Part shown: positions 13,685-15,596 of the stretch, one piece after another
Layout: each line of letters opens with the position of its first letter
How positions within the stretch are numbered: the first letter of the stretch is position 1
DNA from: Cocleimonas sp.
GTDB lineage: Bacteria > Pseudomonadota > Gammaproteobacteria > Thiotrichales > Thiotrichaceae
Assembly (NCBI GenBank): GCA_023145535.1
Contig: JAGLDQ010000292.1
Span: 1 to 15,596 of the forward strand
Direction: 5' to 3'
DNA length: 15,596 nt
Made by a program: the position numbers and the translations under genes
The notes under the pieces: generated by a model
What the model was told of the DNA's origin: nothing
Database searches by the model: none
What the model saw: only the letters and a program-made list of their open reading frames with translations

Positions 13685-14302
13685 ATGCCCATTTATGAAA
13701 CGAAGAAACCAACTCAAACACAAATTCGAGTGGCTGTTTCTGTTGGTGGTAAACTTCGCCAAAAATATTATCACCCGAAAAATCCCCAAGATTTAGAAAA
13801 AGCACGAAAACAAGCCAAGATGCTTCAAGATGAATGGAAATTTGAAGCGAATATGCTTGCCTATGAAAGGAATAAAAAACGTAAAGAGACTGGAAAAAGT
13901 TCAGCTTATGTAACAGGCGTTAGTGGCATAAAAATGAAGTTTATTGTTGATATAAAACATCGTCCAGTTAGGGGCGCTAAGACGAAGAGAAAGCGTAAAA
14001 TTCGCTATTACACACCTTCTTTCGTTGTGTCTGGAAGCCATAATAAAAAATTATTTTGTAAGCAGTTTAATATTAAATCATTAGGCTATGATATGGCATG
14101 GTTTAAGGCGGTGAGTTTTCTTTGTAGTACAAAAGGTATTTATAGTACGGATGATTTGCAAAGAAGAAAACCACCTGTTGAACAATTTGCAGTGGTTTAT
14201 AAATGGCAAACGCAGCAAGGGCATGATATTCCAAAAGAACGTTTACCCGATGAATTTTTACAGAAAGATAGTCGTGATTTGATTCGTTATATTGATGCTT
14301 AG
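13685..14302 (+). CDS. Basic protein with two AP2-like beta-beta-beta-alpha modules, possible DNA-binding protein
   Basis: The protein has 205 residues and is strongly basic, with no signal peptide or membrane segment. AAGG lies six bases before the ATG, and the gene ends with TAG TAA. Two regions share a strand-strand-strand-helix layout. Residues 13-51 (QIRVAVSVGGKLRQKYYH, then DLEKARKQAKMLQDEW) and residues 79-149 (VSGIKMKFIVDIKHRPVRG, then SFVVSGSHNKKLFCKQFNI, then GYDMAWFKAVSFLC) are separated by a lysine-rich linker. The second resembles AP2 and integrase N-terminal-like DNA-binding domains, in which a three-stranded sheet packs on one helix with an aromatic/Ala-rich face (GYDMAWFKAV). 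This is recognition by pattern, not by a known family. It stands alone between the ankyrin gene and the converging HAD gene, and has no integrase or endonuclease part. A nucleic-acid-binding role is the best guess. Confidence 0.6.
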   Translation: MPIYETKKPTQTQIRVAVSVGGKLRQKYYHPKNPQDLEKARKQAKMLQDEWKFEANMLAYERNKKRKETGKSSAYVTGVSGIKMKFIVDIKHRPVRGAKTKRKRKIRYYTPSFVVSGSHNKKLFCKQFNIKSLGYDMAWFKAVSFLCSTKGIYSTDDLQRRKPPVEQFAVVYKWQTQQGHDIPKERLPDEFLQKDSRDLIRYIDA

Positions 14303-14373
14303 TAAGTTTGAAATCAAAGGGAAGGAAATAAAAATTCTTTAGCTAATTTCGCACCTTATTTAAACGCTCTGTC

Positions 14374-15135
14374 CTAAGCAATAAACTGACTTCTTGTGAT
14401 TATTTCTATTGGGTAGTGTTGTGCATTGTCTCTGTCATTATGTGTATTATATCCCCAGTCAGCTAATTGTAATTGTATATTTTCCAATTGCGGATTCTTG
14501 CTTATATTGATCAGCGTAGGTAGGTAGTCTTCAATAAAGATGATTTTTTGATTAAGGTGGCGTGCAGATAATTCGATGAGGGTTTCTTGTTTGCTCTGTT
14601 TGGTTTCCATTCCATAAATACGCTGCTCTTTAAGATTGATTTGATAGTTATGAAGAATCTGTGCCACAAAGCGTTTTTGTTTGGTGGTAATAATATACCA
14701 AGTGCGATCAGTCAGTGCTTCTAAACGTTGCATAATGCCGGAGAAGAGCGGATTCATGCTTAACCATTCTTGTGGAGATTGATTAATCCAGTGGTCACGT
14801 GTTGTGCCAAATAGCTGTTTTAACTGTTCAGTATTTAGCTGCTCTTTATTAATGAGGGTCGCTATTTTTTGCGGGTAGTTTTTGCTTAATTCATCAACTG
14901 CTATCCCTTGTTGTAATAGACGAATAATTAAAATTGCCTCATAACCTGTTTCCAAAAAAGGGCGTACTTTCCTAAAATCATCAATAATTTTCTTTGGTGG
15001 ATTGGTTTTAGGCATATCTTGCCATATTGTTTGAGAGGCTTTCCAACCTGTCATCCCTGTTTCAATCGCACTATCACAGATAACACCATCAAAATCTAAT
15101 GCATAGATTGGTTTATGATTTTTTTTAAATGGCAT
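14374..15135 (-). CDS. HAD-superfamily hydrolase, phosphatase-like
   Basis: The protein has 253 residues and is cytoplasmic. HAD motifs are complete: motif I ALDFDGVICDS (12-22, nucleophile D14 and general acid D16), motif II Thr in YIITTKQKRF (147-156), motif III Lys in TKQSKQETL (about K182), and motif IV IFIEDYLPTL (199-208, E202 and D203). A helical cap (about 22-140) lies between motifs I and II, as in C1-type HAD phosphatases. The substrate cannot be predicted; relatives act on small phosphorylated metabolites. The ATG shares its A with the stop codon of the prepilin peptidase gene (TAATG), so it is translated by coupling, and little independent ribosome binding site is visible. The link with pilus assembly is probably operon sharing and not function. 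It converges with the AP2-like gene across 71 bases that hold no clear terminator. Confidence 0.82.
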   Translation of the reverse strand: MPFKKNHKPIYALDFDGVICDSAIETGMTGWKASQTIWQDMPKTNPPKKIIDDFRKVRPFLETGYEAILIIRLLQQGIAVDELSKNYPQKIATLINKEQLNTEQLKQLFGTTRDHWINQSPQEWLSMNPLFSGIMQRLEALTDRTWYIITTKQKRFVAQILHNYQINLKEQRIYGMETKQSKQETLIELSARHLNQKIIFIEDYLPTLINISKNPQLENIQLQLADWGYNTHNDRDNAQHYPIEIITRSQFIA

Positions 15136-15596
15136 TATGGCAATAAATATCCATTCATCATTTGCATAACCTCATCACGCCAAAGAAAGGCGATAAGCCC
15201 AGCGGATGCTAGCCAAGGGCCAAAAGGAATCATATTGGCATTTTTATCACGCTTTATAGCCATCCATACTATTCCAAAGAGTGCGCCAAAGAGTGAGGCG
15301 ATAAAGATTGTAAAGGGGAGTATTTGCCAGCCACCCCATGCGCCGAGTGCCGCTAATATTTTGAAATCACCAAAGCCCATGCCTTCCTTGCCTGTGACTA
15401 GACGAAAAAGCTGAAAGATAGTCCATAATGATAGATAGCCCGCCATCGCGCCAAGTACACTGCTTTGTAGATCAACAAATAGATGTTGGTAATTGACAGC
15501 AATGCCAAGCCACATGAGTGGCAAGGTTAGGTCATCAGGTAATAAAAATGTTTTGGCATCAATAATAGAGAGTGTGATCAGTGTCCATACCAGCAC
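15135..15596 (-). CDS. pilD: Prepilin peptidase (type IV leader peptidase), C-terminal part
   Basis: This is the last 153 residues of an integral inner-membrane aspartic protease. Its 5' part lies beyond the right edge of the window. The enzyme cleaves the leader of type IV prepilins and type II secretion pseudopilins and usually N-methylates the new end. Both catalytic aspartates are visible: one in LSIIDAKTFLLPDDL (D13 of the fragment) and one in GMGFGDFKILAALGAWGGW. At least four hydrophobic spans follow the usual order. The frame stays open to the edge, so the GTG at 15596 is not the real start. The N-terminal methyltransferase-like region with its cysteine pairs would lie outside. The gene overlaps the HAD gene by one base. 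pilB and pilC often lie upstream of pilD, but they are not visible here. Confidence 0.9.
   Translation of the reverse strand: MLVWTLITLSIIDAKTFLLPDDLTLPLMWLGIAVNYQHLFVDLQSSVLGAMAGYLSLWTIFQLFRLVTGKEGMGFGDFKILAALGAWGGWQILPFTIFIASLFGALFGIVWMAIKRDKNANMIPFGPWLASAGLIAFLWRDEVMQMMNGYLLP

Noticed and set aside
15115..15414. Plus-strand reading frame opposite the prepilin peptidase
   Set aside because: It is antisense to a gene with both catalytic aspartate motifs intact; its translation is Ser/Pro/Lys-rich without recognisable features.

Overview
The window is AT-rich, about 60% A+T by eye. It looks like a chromosomal segment of a Gram-negative proteobacterium, most likely a low-GC gammaproteobacterium. 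The evidence is a RecD of the E. coli type, a PilD-type prepilin peptidase, many Sec signal peptides, a predicted outer-membrane beta-barrel, two putative lipoproteins and clear Shine-Dalgarno sequences. I cannot name the genus. There is no tRNA, rRNA, insertion sequence, CRISPR array or prophage in view.

Left part (1-3625): the 3' end of a channel or regulator with a cyclic-nucleotide-binding-like domain; a short, apparently frameshifted remnant; an AT3-type membrane O-acyltransferase that stops where many relatives continue into an SGNH domain; and, convergent with it, recD with no recB or recC beside it.

Centre (3626-9191, all minus strand): a five-gene surface-structure operon in the order small secreted subunit (200 aa), small secreted subunit (154 aa), two-Ig-domain periplasmic protein resembling a PapD chaperone (273 aa), large predicted outer-membrane barrel with N-terminal Ig-like and C-terminal carboxypeptidase-regulatory-like domains (913 aa), and a third small secreted subunit (163 aa). 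The layout of subunits, chaperone, outer-membrane protein and terminal subunit copies chaperone-usher pilus operons, yet the barrel lacks the usher architecture and the subunits match no pilin family I recognise. Two subunits share a strong signature (IDV-x-NT followed by NAGDNFS), and the third has a weaker version (DAGDYF). Hairpins after the first and third genes, and a terminator after the fifth, suggest graded expression. This is the best candidate in the window for an undescribed system. A possible promoter with an inverted-repeat operator lies upstream, near 9164-9191.

Right part (9489-15596): a cysteine-rich exported protein with an FG-GAP-like loop, divergent from the operon; a tightly coupled three-gene minus-strand operon (DCC thiol-disulfide protein, fatty acid desaturase, membrane protein of unknown function); a divergent ankyrin-repeat lipoprotein with a G8 tract in its presumed promoter; a basic protein that looks like two AP2-like modules; and a HAD-family hydrolase translationally coupled to the end of a prepilin peptidase gene that runs off the right edge.

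Several reading frames have a nominal TTG or early ATG start that I replaced with a downstream ATG having a proper ribosome binding site. Each case is explained in its entry.
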